DNA of 64,000 nucleotides from Flavicella sp965243265 (GTDB taxonomy: Bacteria > Bacteroidota > Bacteroidia > Flavobacteriales > Flavobacteriaceae). Of this stretch, positions 55,538 through 64,000 are shown one piece after another. Made by a program: the position numbers and the translations under genes. Location: positions 124,001 to 188,000 of the forward strand of contig CBDEUL010000005.1 in the NCBI GenBank assembly GCA_965243265.1. The letters are read 5' to 3'. Below the pieces are notes generated by a model. The model had not been told where the DNA came from, made no database searches, and was given only the letters and a program-made list of their open reading frames with translations. Positions within the stretch are counted from its first letter, which is position 1. Each line of letters opens with the position of its first letter.

Positions 55538-56278
55538 ATGAATTTAACACTTAAAATCTGGAGACAAAAGAGTTCTACTGACAAAGGACAAATGGTTGAG
55601 TACAAAGTGACTGATATTTCAGAGCACATGTCATTCTTAGAAATGATGGATGTATTGAACGAACAATTAATTAACAAAGGTGATGAACCTGTAGCTTTTG
55701 ATCATGACTGTCGTGAAGGAATTTGCGGTATGTGTTCTATGTTTATAAACGGGGAAGCACATGGACCTGACAGAGGAATTACAACCTGTCAATTACACAT
55801 GCGTATGTTCAAAGATGGAGATACCATTTATATTGAACCATGGAGAGCAAAAGCATTCCCTGTAATTAAAGATTTGGTTGTAGACCGTATGGCTTTTGAA
55901 CGTATTCAACAAGCAGGTGGATACATTTCTGTAAATACATCAGGAAATACACAAGATGCCAACTCACTACCTATCTCTAAACACGATGCAGACGAAGCAA
56001 TGGATGCTGCAACTTGTATTGGATGTGGAGCTTGTGTTGCTACATGTAAAAATTCATCTGCAATGTTGTTTGTTGGAGCTAAAGTATCACAATATGCTTT
56101 ATTACCTCAAGGACAAGTTGAAGCTGCAGACCGTGTAAGAAACATGGTGGCACAAATGGATGCAGAAGGTTTTGGTAACTGTACAAACACTGGAGCTTGT
56201 GAAGTAGAATGTCCGAAAGGAATCTCTTTAGAAAACATTGCTCGTATGAATAGAGAGTTCTTAAAAGCCTCTATCTAA
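55538..56278 (+). CDS. sdhB: Succinate dehydrogenase / fumarate reductase iron-sulfur subunit
   Basis: The 246-residue subunit carries the electron path. The [2Fe-2S] ligands are in DCREGICGMCSMFING and TTCQLHM, the second cluster in CIGCGACVATCKNS, and the last ligands in NTGACEVECPKGI. It is the last gene of sdhCAB, followed by a terminator. Confidence 0.96.
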   Translation: MNLTLKIWRQKSSTDKGQMVEYKVTDISEHMSFLEMMDVLNEQLINKGDEPVAFDHDCREGICGMCSMFINGEAHGPDRGITTCQLHMRMFKDGDTIYIEPWRAKAFPVIKDLVVDRMAFERIQQAGGYISVNTSGNTQDANSLPISKHDADEAMDAATCIGCGACVATCKNSSAMLFVGAKVSQYALLPQGQVEAADRVRNMVAQMDAEGFGNCTNTGACEVECPKGISLENIARMNREFLKASI

Positions 56279-56297
56279 AATAAGTAGAAATTTTTTC

Positions 56298-56337
56298 AAA
56301 AAAATGTATCGGAGTTTATTCTTCGATACATTTTTTT
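56298..56337 (+). terminator. Terminator after sdhCAB
   Basis: AAAAAAATGTATCG pairs with CGATACATTTTTTT, a 14-bp stem with T run, 20 bases past the sdhB stop. The remaining 250 bases up to 56594 are AT-rich; I see nothing firm in them. Confidence 0.9.
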
Positions 56338-56594
56338 TTGTCATTGTCAAAAATGATTGATGCTGTTTTATTAAACTGTATTAAAAACTACATTTCTATT
56401 TTGAAAAAACACACAACAAGCTCTTTACCATTAGTTTTTTATAAATTAAACACCATTTCTTATGTCAAATTCACCTTCAACTAAAAATACTTTTCAGATA
56501 CACCTCTTTATAACCATATAAAAATACAATCATTTTTAGGTATTGACACTTTATCATAAAAAGTTAATATTTAGTAGGAAAAAAATTAATTCCT

Positions 56595-57173
56595 ACGAAA
56601 CGACCATTTATTTTAGTAATAATATTAAGTATCTTTTTTATTGGAAATGTATTCGCACAGAGTGAAGAAGATTTAACAGAATATGATTCTATTGCAAAAC
56701 CTTTATTAAAAAATGATTTAAGCTATAGATCTGAAAACCCTGATGATATAATTATTTTAATAGATAGTGAAGGTGCAAATGAATTTGGTCATATGGCTAT
56801 GCTCGTTGGGGATGATGAATCTGGATGGTATTATTATTCTAAAGATGGGACTGAAGAAGGGGCATTGCCTTTTTATGGGCCAACAAGTGCAGGAATAGAA
56901 CAATTCTCTAATTTAGAAGAGTTCGTTAACTGGAATACAAGTTATGATTTTGGCTACAGAATAGAAACGGACGCTTATCAGGATTACCTTGCTGGACAAG
57001 AAGCATTTAATAATTTAAATGAAAATTATAATTTATTTACTAATAATTGTGCAGATATGGTTCAAGAAGCTTTAGATGCTGCAGGATTAAACTCTGATAG
57101 CGACAACTCATACCCTAACAATATAATGGACGATTTAATGGACTCAAACGAAGGTGAATATAATGAACTTTAA
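56595..57173 (+). CDS. Secreted amidase-like (NlpC/P60-type) protein, apparent ACG start
   Basis: The reading frame of a domain with FGHMAMLVGDDESGWYYYSK, NWNTSYDFGYRIETD and FTNNCADMVQEAL continues upstream of its first ATG (56793) through a perfect signal peptide, KRPFILVIILSIFFIGNVFAQ. The only start at the right place is ACG at 56595, one base from ATG. The His...Asn-Cys pattern is that of papain-like or NlpC/P60-like enzymes with permuted order, also found as RHS toxin tips. From ACG the product has 192 residues. It may be a cell-wall-acting effector, or a gene silenced by a start-codon change. Confidence 0.6.
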   Translation, partial: TKRPFILVIILSIFFIGNVFAQSEEDLTEYDSIAKPLLKNDLSYRSENPDDIIILIDSEGANEFGHMAMLVGDDESGWYYYSKDGTEEGALPFYGPTSAGIEQFSNLEEFVNWNTSYDFGYRIETDAYQDYLAGQEAFNNLNENYNLFTNNCADMVQEALDAAGLNSDSDNSYPNNIMDDLMDSNEGEYNEL

Positions 57174-57184
57174 ATTATTACAGA

Positions 57185-57940
57185 GTGAAAAATAGTAAGA
57201 AAATAATAAACAGAATCCTATTAGTAGGCTTTGTGATTTTGGTATTTATAAAGTATACAACAAATAATACATCATTAATACCTATACCTCTGCTTTTTAT
57301 TGTATTTGCTTTTTATATAAATACCTTAGAAAAACTAAAAACACCAAAAATTAAAAGTTTTGTATTAGCATTAGGTATTCTTGTTTATGAAGTATTAACA
57401 AGATTCATATCAAATATTTATTCATTAGAAACGATAGCCGTAATTGATGCTCTATTTATAATAAACAGTGTATTGGTATACATTATTTTTATTGGTTTTT
57501 TGTTTTTTGAAAAAGAGAAAAAAAAAGCATTGGTACTTTTCCCTTTATTGATTTGTTTACGTTTCTTGTTTACTTTTAGTTTTTATTACATAGCAAAAAA
57601 CAAAAAAACCTCAAAAGGGGTTTATATAGAACTTATAAATAAATCTAAAGAAGATTTTAAGAATATAAAGATATATTCTAAATCATTTAGAAATAAGTTT
57701 ATAGATACGCTGTATTACAATACAGTAAATTCAAACCAAAATATCAGAGCTTTTTTAGATTTAAAAGAATACCGTCGTAGTACTTGTGTTTTAGAGTTTG
57801 ACAGAGAAAACGGAAAAAAGGAAGTTGTAAAAAAATATTTTTACACAGGTTTACCTTCTCCTTTGGAGAATACGATTAAATTTTATGTAGAAAAAGATAC
57901 TGTTATTATAAAATCTAGGATGTATTTGTTTTATGAATGA
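57185..57940 (+). CDS. Membrane protein, possible partner or immunity of the amidase-like protein
   Basis: The 251-residue product starts at GTG 57185, 11 bases after the previous stop, and has four hydrophobic segments within residues 1-135, then a soluble C-terminal part ending LEFDRENGKKEVVKKYFYTG and beyond. I do not recognise a family. Close spacing suggests co-expression with the secreted protein. A membrane-located immunity protein against a cell-wall enzyme is one reading, not shown by sequence. Confidence 0.5.
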   Translation: MKNSKKIINRILLVGFVILVFIKYTTNNTSLIPIPLLFIVFAFYINTLEKLKTPKIKSFVLALGILVYEVLTRFISNIYSLETIAVIDALFIINSVLVYIIFIGFLFFEKEKKKALVLFPLLICLRFLFTFSFYYIAKNKKTSKGVYIELINKSKEDFKNIKIYSKSFRNKFIDTLYYNTVNSNQNIRAFLDLKEYRRSTCVLEFDRENGKKEVVKKYFYTGLPSPLENTIKFYVEKDTVIIKSRMYLFYE

Positions 57941-58066
57941 TAAATTTGATACATTTTCTTAAACAAGTAGTTAAAACACAAATTACGTTTAGATTAGATA
58001 GAGTATTATAAAAATGTGTATTTTTATCTATTAACTAGATCTATCAACATTTTGAAACCAAAAACT

Positions 58067-59932
58067 ATGAGAACAACCATCCTACTACTCTCTTGTCTGG
58101 CAATCATTTCTTGCGGCAAAGAAACCAAAAAGAACGAAAAAGATTCCTCAACAACATCACACAGTACTGTTTCAGCAGAAAGCAAAGGTTACCCTACACA
58201 AGTATACTGGGGAGATACTCACTTGCATACAAGCCTATCATCAGATGCTGCAGCAGCAGGTAACAAGGTAGGTATTGACGATGCTTATAGATTTGCACGT
58301 GGAGAAAAAATTAAAAGTACAACAGGTGTAGAAGCAAAGTTAGCAAGACCTCTAGATTTCTTGGTAATTGCAGATCACTCTGACGGAATGGGGTTCTTTG
58401 ACCTTATCAACAACGGAGATGAAGTGATGATGAAAACTCCTGAAGGGAAAAGATGGAAAGCAATGTTAGATGCCGGAAAGTTCAACGAAGCACGACTTGA
58501 CATCATAAAAACATTTGCACAAGGAAAACTTTCTTTTAAAACAAACGACCCTGCAATGATGGAACCCGTTTGGAAAAGTGTTGTAGACGCTGCTGAAAGA
58601 TACAACGACCCAGGAACATTTACTGCCTTTATTGGATATGAATGGACTTCTCTAATCAAAGGAAACAACCTACACAGGGTAGTTATCTATAGAGACAATG
58701 CAGACAAAACACTGTACCAATTACCTTATACCAATGAAGATAGTTCTGACCCTGAAAAATTATGGGATAATTTAGAAAACTACGAAAAAACTACAGGAGG
58801 TAGAGTACTTGCCATTCCACATAACGGAAACTTAAGTAACGGAATGATGTTTTCTGAAACTACAATTTCTGGAGAAAAAATTGATGCAGATTACGCAAAA
58901 CGCAGACAAATGTGGGAGCCACTATACGAGTCATCTCAAACAAAAGGAGACAGTGAATCGCACCCATTTTTATCCCCTAACGATGAATTTGCAGATTATG
59001 AAACTTGGGACAAAGCAAACTTAGATTTCAGTGAGCTTAAAACAAAAGACATGTTACAGTATGAGTATTCAAGGTCTGGATTAAAAGAAGGATTGAAACA
59101 CAAAACAAAATTAGGAGTAAACCCTTACAAATTTGGATTGATCTGTAGTACAGATTCTCATACATCATTACCTACTTCTGACGACAATAACTTCTTCGGA
59201 AAAAACACTCCTGACGAACCTTCAAAAAACAGATTGAAACCAAGATCTAAAAAACCAAAAGACAAATCAATTTTGCCATGGCAAATCGTTGCCTCTGGTT
59301 ATGCTGCTGTTTGGGCACAAGAAAATACTAGAACTTCCTTATGGGATGCCATGAAACGTAAAGAAACATACGGTACAACAGGACCTAGAATGCAAGTACG
59401 ATTTTTTGGTGGATGGGATTATGAAAAGTCAGACTTAAGTAACTTGGTAGAAAATGGATACAACAAGGGAGTACCTATGGGTGGTGACTTGGTAAATGCA
59501 GGAAACAAAAAACCTTCATTTATAGTACACGCACTAATGGATCCTGAAGGAGCAAGCTTGGATAGAATTCAAATCATCAAAGGTTGGGCAAATGCAGACG
59601 GTTCTTTAGGTGAAAAAATATACAATGTTACATGGGGAGGAGACAGAAAAGTAGATGCCAATGGTAAATTACCATCTGTAGGAAATACAGTAAACCTAAA
59701 AGATGCTACTTGGGACAACTCTATAGGAGCTACTGAATTAAAAACAGTTTGGTCTGATCCTGATTTTGATCCAAACCTAGAAGCTTTCTACTATGTAAGA
59801 GTTCTTGAAATTCCTACACCTAGATGGACTTTATACGACAAAGTTAGATACAACTTAGATTTAGAAGAGGACGTGCCTTTAGTACATGTTGAAAGAGCAT
59901 ATACATCACCAATTTGGTACTCACCTAAATAA
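58067..59932 (+). CDS. DUF3604 family lipoprotein (PHP-like metallo-phosphoesterase fold)
   Basis: The 621-residue product is a lipoprotein from the ATG at 58067 (signal ending IISC); a longer GTG start at 58016 would spoil the signal. It has the DUF3604 motifs YWGDTHLHTSLSSDA, LVIADHSDGMGFFD, FIGYEWTS, AIPHNGNLSNG and CSTDSHTSLPTS. These Asp, His and Glu residues match the metal ligands of PHP-type hydrolases. It should act outside the inner membrane. The next genes are a parvulin and a HupE protein, a grouping I have seen in other marine bacteria. Substrate unknown. Confidence 0.88.
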   Translation: MRTTILLLSCLAIISCGKETKKNEKDSSTTSHSTVSAESKGYPTQVYWGDTHLHTSLSSDAAAAGNKVGIDDAYRFARGEKIKSTTGVEAKLARPLDFLVIADHSDGMGFFDLINNGDEVMMKTPEGKRWKAMLDAGKFNEARLDIIKTFAQGKLSFKTNDPAMMEPVWKSVVDAAERYNDPGTFTAFIGYEWTSLIKGNNLHRVVIYRDNADKTLYQLPYTNEDSSDPEKLWDNLENYEKTTGGRVLAIPHNGNLSNGMMFSETTISGEKIDADYAKRRQMWEPLYESSQTKGDSESHPFLSPNDEFADYETWDKANLDFSELKTKDMLQYEYSRSGLKEGLKHKTKLGVNPYKFGLICSTDSHTSLPTSDDNNFFGKNTPDEPSKNRLKPRSKKPKDKSILPWQIVASGYAAVWAQENTRTSLWDAMKRKETYGTTGPRMQVRFFGGWDYEKSDLSNLVENGYNKGVPMGGDLVNAGNKKPSFIVHALMDPEGASLDRIQIIKGWANADGSLGEKIYNVTWGGDRKVDANGKLPSVGNTVNLKDATWDNSIGATELKTVWSDPDFDPNLEAFYYVRVLEIPTPRWTLYDKVRYNLDLEEDVPLVHVERAYTSPIWYSPK

Positions 59933-59952
59933 AAAACACAAATTACAAGTAC

Positions 59953-59984
59953 AAAAGAACTCATAAAATTTTATGAGTTCTTTT
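59953..59984 (+). terminator. Terminator after the DUF3604 gene
   Basis: AAAAGAACTCATAAAA pairs with TTTTATGAGTTCTTTT, a perfect 16-bp stem with T tail, 20 bases past the stop. If strong, the parvulin and HupE genes need their own promoter or partial read-through. Confidence 0.88.
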
Positions 59985-60108
59985 TATTTAACGTAAATTC
60001 GATACAAAGGAGAATATGTCCATTTTAAGAACTTTAGCTTTCTTTCCAAAAGCTTCTTAAAGCACATATTATCTACAAACCAAAAGCTACACCAAGGATT
60101 TTAAATCT

Positions 60109-60987
60109 ATGAAAAACATCTTCAAAGAACCTTTCTTCCATTTTATAAGTATTGGAATTGCACTGTTTTTACTATACAGCAATGTTACAAATGAAACAAA
60201 CTCTAAAAACACCATTCTAATTGACAATTCTGACATTGCCAATATTCTCGCAAACTGGGAAATGACATGGAAAAGACCTCCTACAGAGGAGGAATTAAAA
60301 GGACTCCTAAATCAAAATCTTAAACAAGAAGTATTTTACCTTGAAGCCTTAAGAATGAATTTAGATCATAACGACGAAATTATCAAACGTAGGCTATCAC
60401 AAAAAATGCAATTTCTTGCTAAGAATATTGCAAACATTACAGCTCCTTCAGAAGAAAGTTTACGCAAATACTACCAAGAACATCGCAAAAAATATCTAGC
60501 ACCTCAAAGCTATTCTTTATATCAGATTATATTTAGCCCAGACAAACGTAAAAACTATTATGAGGATGCTTTAAAAACACGCAACCAAAATCCAAATGCA
60601 TCTTTTAAAGAAATGGAAAACAAAGGAGACGCACTCCCTTTTGCTTATTTTCAAAAAAATAAAAGCGACAAACAATTGGCTATGCAATTTGGGAATGAGT
60701 TTCCAAAAAACATCAAAGACAAAGAACTCAATAAATGGATAGGTCCAATAGCCTCTAGTTTCGGTTTTCATCTTGTGTATATAACAGAAGAAAAAGCACC
60801 TTACCTACCTGAATTCGAATTGAAAAGAAAAGAAGTAGAAAGAGATTTTAAATACGAAAACCAGAAAAAGACAGATGAAGAAGTATACCGTGCTTTAAAG
60901 AAAAATTATACTATTGAGCTAGATATACAATCAGATACTTTTACCCCAGAGTTTACAAAAACCCTTGAAAAAGAATTAAACAACTAA
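60109..60987 (+). CDS. Membrane-anchored parvulin-type peptidylprolyl isomerase
   Basis: The 292-residue protein has one N-terminal membrane segment (about 8-26) and a SurA/PpiC-like chaperone part with LKQEVFYLEALRMNLDHND. Then comes a divergent parvulin domain (about 120-235) with QSYSLYQIIFSP and IASSFGFHLVYITE. It probably faces the periplasm and helps fold an exported partner. It precedes HupE by 4 bp. The DUF3604 protein upstream is an attractive client, by inference only. Confidence 0.85.
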   Translation: MKNIFKEPFFHFISIGIALFLLYSNVTNETNSKNTILIDNSDIANILANWEMTWKRPPTEEELKGLLNQNLKQEVFYLEALRMNLDHNDEIIKRRLSQKMQFLAKNIANITAPSEESLRKYYQEHRKKYLAPQSYSLYQIIFSPDKRKNYYEDALKTRNQNPNASFKEMENKGDALPFAYFQKNKSDKQLAMQFGNEFPKNIKDKELNKWIGPIASSFGFHLVYITEEKAPYLPEFELKRKEVERDFKYENQKKTDEEVYRALKKNYTIELDIQSDTFTPEFTKTLEKELNN

Positions 60988-60991
60988 CCAG

Positions 60992-61990
60992 ATGAAGTTT
61001 CAGTTTTCACAAAAAATAAACATTCTCTTCATTTGTATTTTCTTTACCATTCAAGGATGGTCGCATGAAGTTAGACCTGCTTATTTACAAATCATACAAA
61101 CCACCGATAGTACTTACAATGCCTATTGGAAAATACCTCGAATGGGAGATGCCATCCCTAGAATTCAACCCATATTACCTACATCATTTCAAATTGAAAG
61201 ACTCGCAGACCCCAATCAAATACCAGGATCCATTCTTTACTCCTATAAACTTACATCTACAAAACCTTTTCCTGGACAAACCATTAGTATTGAAGGACTC
61301 AATAAAACCTTAATTGACGTATTGCTTACTATTGAATACCTAAACAAAGAAAAAGTAACTTTACTATTACAAGCCGATAAAGACACCTGTGTTATTCCTG
61401 GAAAAACAGAAACATTAGATGTTATAAAAACATACAGTGTTTTAGGGATAGAACACATTCTTTTAGGTATAGACCATTTATTATTTGTGTTAGCCTTAAT
61501 ACTCATTACAAAAGGAAAATGGAAAATCATCAAAACCATTACAGCCTTTACCCTTGCACACAGTATTACCCTTAGTTTGGCTGCATTAGAATATGTAAAC
61601 TTCCCTACAGCACCTGTTGAAGCTGTGATTGCTTTGAGTATTGTATTTTTAGCTATAGAATTGCTCCATGTAATTGATGGAAAACAAACCCTAACAAGCA
61701 AAAGACCTTGGCTAGTAGCCTTTACTTTCGGTTTGTTACACGGTTTTGGATTTGCTGGTGCCTTAGCAGATATTGGACTGCCGCAAAAAGACATTCCTTA
61801 TGCCTTAGGTTTTTTTAATGTAGGTGTTGAAATTGGTCAAATAGCCTTTGTAATTGTTATCTTAACCATCCTAAAAGTACTTTCTTACAAAAAAAATTGG
61901 TCTGTAATTTTCAAAAAAATCCCTGCCTATGGTATTGGTTCCTTAGCCTCTTTTTGGTTGATAGAACGTATTGTTGCTTTTTGGGGGTAG
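60992..61990 (+). CDS. HupE/UreJ family membrane protein
   Basis: The 332-residue protein has a signal peptide (about 1-24, ending QGWSHE), a periplasmic N-terminal domain of about 120 residues, then six or seven helices with GIEHILLGIDHLLFVLALI, TLAHSITLSLAAL and LLHGFGFAGALAD. The conserved His residues suit a metal (nickel or cobalt) path, as proposed for HupE/UreJ. It is the last of a DUF3604-PpiC-HupE trio. Repeat DNA begins directly after its stop. Confidence 0.88.
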   Translation: MKFQFSQKINILFICIFFTIQGWSHEVRPAYLQIIQTTDSTYNAYWKIPRMGDAIPRIQPILPTSFQIERLADPNQIPGSILYSYKLTSTKPFPGQTISIEGLNKTLIDVLLTIEYLNKEKVTLLLQADKDTCVIPGKTETLDVIKTYSVLGIEHILLGIDHLLFVLALILITKGKWKIIKTITAFTLAHSITLSLAALEYVNFPTAPVEAVIALSIVFLAIELLHVIDGKQTLTSKRPWLVAFTFGLLHGFGFAGALADIGLPQKDIPYALGFFNVGVEIGQIAFVIVILTILKVLSYKKNWSVIFKKIPAYGIGSLASFWLIERIVAFWG

Positions 61991-62004
61991 TTCGTTTAAA
62001 AATA

Positions 62005-62510
62005 CTTCTCGATACAATTTTAACAACCTCACAAGTTCAGTCGTTAAAATCACTCGAAGAGACAACAATGTCAAGTCAGGTGGTTCAACGCAAGAGAAGT
62101 CTATATTCAATAAAAAATTAACAGAACAGCCTAGTGTTTCTCAATACAACCCTAACAACCTCACAAGTTCAATCATTAAAATCACTCAAAGAGACAACAA
62201 TGTCAAGTCAGGTGGTTCAACGCAAGAGAAGTCTATATTCAATAAAAAATTAACAGAACAGCCTAGTGTTTCTCAATACAACCCTAACAACCTCACACAA
62301 GTTCAATCATTAAAATCACTCGAAGAGACAACAATGTCAAGTCAGGTGGTTCAACGCAAGAGAAGTCTATATTCAATAAAAAATTAACAGAACAGCCTAG
62401 TGTTTCTCAATACAACCCTAACAACCTCACACAAGTTCAATCATTAAAATCACTCGAAGAGACAACAATGTCAAGTCAGGTGGTTCAACGCAGGAGAAGT
62501 GTATCGAGAC
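62005..62510. repeat. 132-134-bp tandem repeat array, four units, bounded by inverted TCTCGATACA
   Basis: The marker TCAAGTCA occurs at 62071, 62203, 62337 and 62471, so the periods are 132, 134 and 134 bp. The array starts CTTCTCGATACAATTTT and ends GTGTATCGAGA, inverted copies of one terminus. CACTCGAAGAGACA in each unit is the reverse complement of the CTCTTCGAGTG in the 87-bp units near 6.7 kb, so the two arrays are related. It fills the gap 61991-62571; open frames inside it are repeat artefacts. Confidence 0.88.
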
Positions 62511-62571
62511 TTCTCTATACCCAAAAACTATTTTAAAGAGTTTTACTATTTTTACTTTAAAACCAACACCT

Positions 62572-62757
62572 ATGAATAAAATTGAAATTTCTTGCCCAAC
62601 CTGTAACTCCCCTATAGCTTTAGAAATAGACAAACTACAAGAAAACGATGCTATTTCTTGTAATCAATGTCCTCAAAAAATTGAAATCTCTACTGAAGGC
62701 ATCAACATGATCAAAAAAAGCTTAGCAGAAGCCAAAAAGCTAAAAAAGAAACAGTAA
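62572..62757 (+). CDS. Small zinc-ribbon protein
   Basis: The 61-residue protein has CPTCNSP and CNQCPQK, two CxxC knuckles 23 residues apart that should bind one zinc, and a lysine-rich helical tail. It has the look of a small conserved Bacteroidota regulator or nucleic-acid-binding protein, with no known function. It starts 61 bases after the repeat array and precedes tex. Confidence 0.75.
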   Translation: MNKIEISCPTCNSPIALEIDKLQENDAISCNQCPQKIEISTEGINMIKKSLAEAKKLKKKQ

Positions 62758-62811
62758 GCCATTCCTCCCATAAAAAAATCAATCTTCATTAATAGTTAAC
62801 ACTGAAACATC

Positions 62812-62819
62812 TATTTTTG
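62812..62819 (+). promoter_or_regulatory. -7 promoter box for tex
   Basis: TATTTTTG lies 30 bases before the tex ATG. Confidence 0.6.
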
Positions 62820-62849
62820 CGACTATATTAAAACAGCCTTTTTCTACCC

Positions 62850-64000
62850 ATGCAAATTTTAGATTATATAAAGTCTCAAACAGAGATTAGAGACATTAGT
62901 ATCATCAATACTTTAAAATTAATTTCTGAAGACTGTACCGTACCCTTTATTGCTAGGTACAGAAAAGAAATGACAGGGAACTTAGATGAGTTGGAAATCG
63001 GTAAAATACTGTCACTTAAAAAAACATTTGACGAATTAGAAAAAAGAAAAAACACTGTTTTAAAAGCTATTGAAGAACAAGGCCTTTTAGAAGATTCCTT
63101 AAAACTTAAAATAGAAAACACGAATACTCTTACAGATTTAGAAGACCTGTATTTGCCTTTTAAAAAGAAACGCAAAACAAAAGCTGACACCGCACGTGAA
63201 AAAGGATTAGAAGGTCTGGCCAAAATGATCATGTCACAAAACGTGAATAACATAGAGTTTACAGCTGCTAAATTTGTTAAAAACAACATAGAAAGCACAG
63301 AAGAAGCCTTAGAAGGTGCTAGATATATTATTGCAGAATGGATCAATGAACGTATCGATATACGAAACAACCTCAGATCTCAATTCAACAGAAATGCAAC
63401 CATTACCTCCAAGGCTATTAAAACAAAAATAAACGACGAAAAAGCACAAAAATTTAGAGACTATTTTGACTGGTCAGAATCCCTAAAACGCTGTCCGTCT
63501 CATAGAATTTTGGCACTGCTTAGAGCCGAAAAAGAAGGCTTTGTTCGTATAAAAATAGAAATTGACACTACAGAAGCTATTTCAAAAATAGAAAGTAGAA
63601 TTATTCGTTCACAAAACGAATGCAGTCAACAAATACAATTAGCAATTGCAGACACCTACAAGCGTCTTTTAGCACCTGCTATAGCCAACGAAACACTTTC
63701 TCTTGCCAAAGAAAAAGCAGACACCAAAGCCATTGAAGTTTTTGCAAAAAACTTACAACAACTTTTGCTACAAGCCCCTTTAGGAGAAAAAACAATTTTG
63801 GCACTTGATCCAGGTTTTAGAACAGGATGTAAAACCATTTGTTTAGACAAACAAGGGAACCTAGTACACAACGAAACCATTTACCTACACAAACCCAAAG
63901 AAGCCTCTAGCAAGCTATTTACACTCGTAAATGCCTATAAAATTGAAGCCATTGCCATTGGTAACGGAACAGCCTCTAGAGAAACAGAAGAATTGGTTAA
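62850..64000 (+). CDS. tex: Tex family RNA-binding transcription accessory protein, 3' end off the window
   Basis: Tex is a large cytoplasmic nucleic-acid-binding protein with helix-turn-helix, YqgF-like, helix-hairpin-helix and S1 domains. The 383 codons present begin MQILDYIKSQTEIRDISI and include VPFIARYRKEMTGNLDE, TDLEDLYLPFKKKRKTKA, and the start of the YqgF-like domain ILALDPGFRTGCKT. The remainder, including the S1 domain, lies beyond the right edge. Confidence 0.95.
   Translation, partial: MQILDYIKSQTEIRDISIINTLKLISEDCTVPFIARYRKEMTGNLDELEIGKILSLKKTFDELEKRKNTVLKAIEEQGLLEDSLKLKIENTNTLTDLEDLYLPFKKKRKTKADTAREKGLEGLAKMIMSQNVNNIEFTAAKFVKNNIESTEEALEGARYIIAEWINERIDIRNNLRSQFNRNATITSKAIKTKINDEKAQKFRDYFDWSESLKRCPSHRILALLRAEKEGFVRIKIEIDTTEAISKIESRIIRSQNECSQQIQLAIADTYKRLLAPAIANETLSLAKEKADTKAIEVFAKNLQQLLLQAPLGEKTILALDPGFRTGCKTICLDKQGNLVHNETIYLHKPKEASSKLFTLVNAYKIEAIAIGNGTASRETEELV

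Noticed and set aside
61971..62387. 138-residue and 74-residue open frames over the 132-134-bp array
   Set aside because: They are built of the DNA repeat itself, begin inside the HupE gene and change frame between units with the unequal periods.

Overview
The window is AT-rich chromosomal DNA from a member of the Bacteroidota, almost certainly a marine-type flavobacterium (Flavobacteriaceae). The evidence is a gliding-motility lipoprotein gene (gldH), several promoters of the Bacteroidota type (-7 box TAnnTTTG) with no Shine-Dalgarno sequences worth the name, TonB-dependent and OmpA/TSP3 outer-membrane proteins, an HU-CCDC81/SPOR protein, a three-gene sdhCAB of the Bacteroidota type and an RHS remnant.

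Layout. 1-6112 (minus strand): operon ricT-gldH-pbp1A-acyl-CoA synthetase, the last running off the left edge. 6113-7362: no gene, but a dense block of interspersed and 87-bp tandem repeats. 7363-9873 (minus): trhO, a U32 protein (trhP-like) and a ferredoxin, a likely tRNA wobble-uridine hydroxylation unit. 10016-12507 (minus): a barrel protein and two tandem-duplicated lipoproteins. 12583-15300 (minus): a decayed polymorphic-toxin locus, with an RHS C-terminal fragment carrying a JAMM-like tip, an immunity-like gene, a second orphan tip/immunity scar and a third immunity-like paralogue. 15301-15804: repeats again. 15805-16794: asd. 16870-20264 (minus): a copper-type MbnP/MbnH operon with a small Cys-rich protein and an outer-membrane protein. 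20400-20481: tRNA-Leu(CAA). 20622-22856 (plus): prs, rplY, pth.

22926-29094 (minus): addB-like nuclease, alpha/beta hydrolase, MATE transporter, enoyl-CoA hydratase and queD in one close-packed run. OmpA (29167-30594) separates this from addA (30744-33923) and a TerB-like gene. 34493-38437 is a metal-homeostasis block: a ZIP transporter and DtxR-type regulator diverge from a TonB receptor across a 20-bp perfect palindrome. Then mfd-DMT transporter, dprA, an HU-CCDC81/SPOR protein, a hydrolase, Xaa-Pro aminopeptidase, a TPR membrane protein, a secreted DUF6973-like protein, an SLC13 permease and sdhCAB (52823-56278).

56595-61990 (plus) is accessory: a secreted amidase-like protein that seems to start at ACG, a membrane partner, and a DUF3604 / parvulin / HupE trio. 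61991-62571 is a second, 132-134-bp tandem array related to the first repeat family. A zinc-ribbon protein and the 5' part of tex end the window.

The most interesting pieces are the toxin scar locus, the MbnP/MbnH copper operon with its extra partners, the paired tRNA hydroxylases with a ferredoxin, the DUF3604-PpiC-HupE cassette, the ACG-start effector-like gene, and the repeat family that recurs at several places and borders the broken end of the RHS gene. Nothing here can be called a wholly new defence system from sequence alone. All family assignments come from reading motifs, without database searches.
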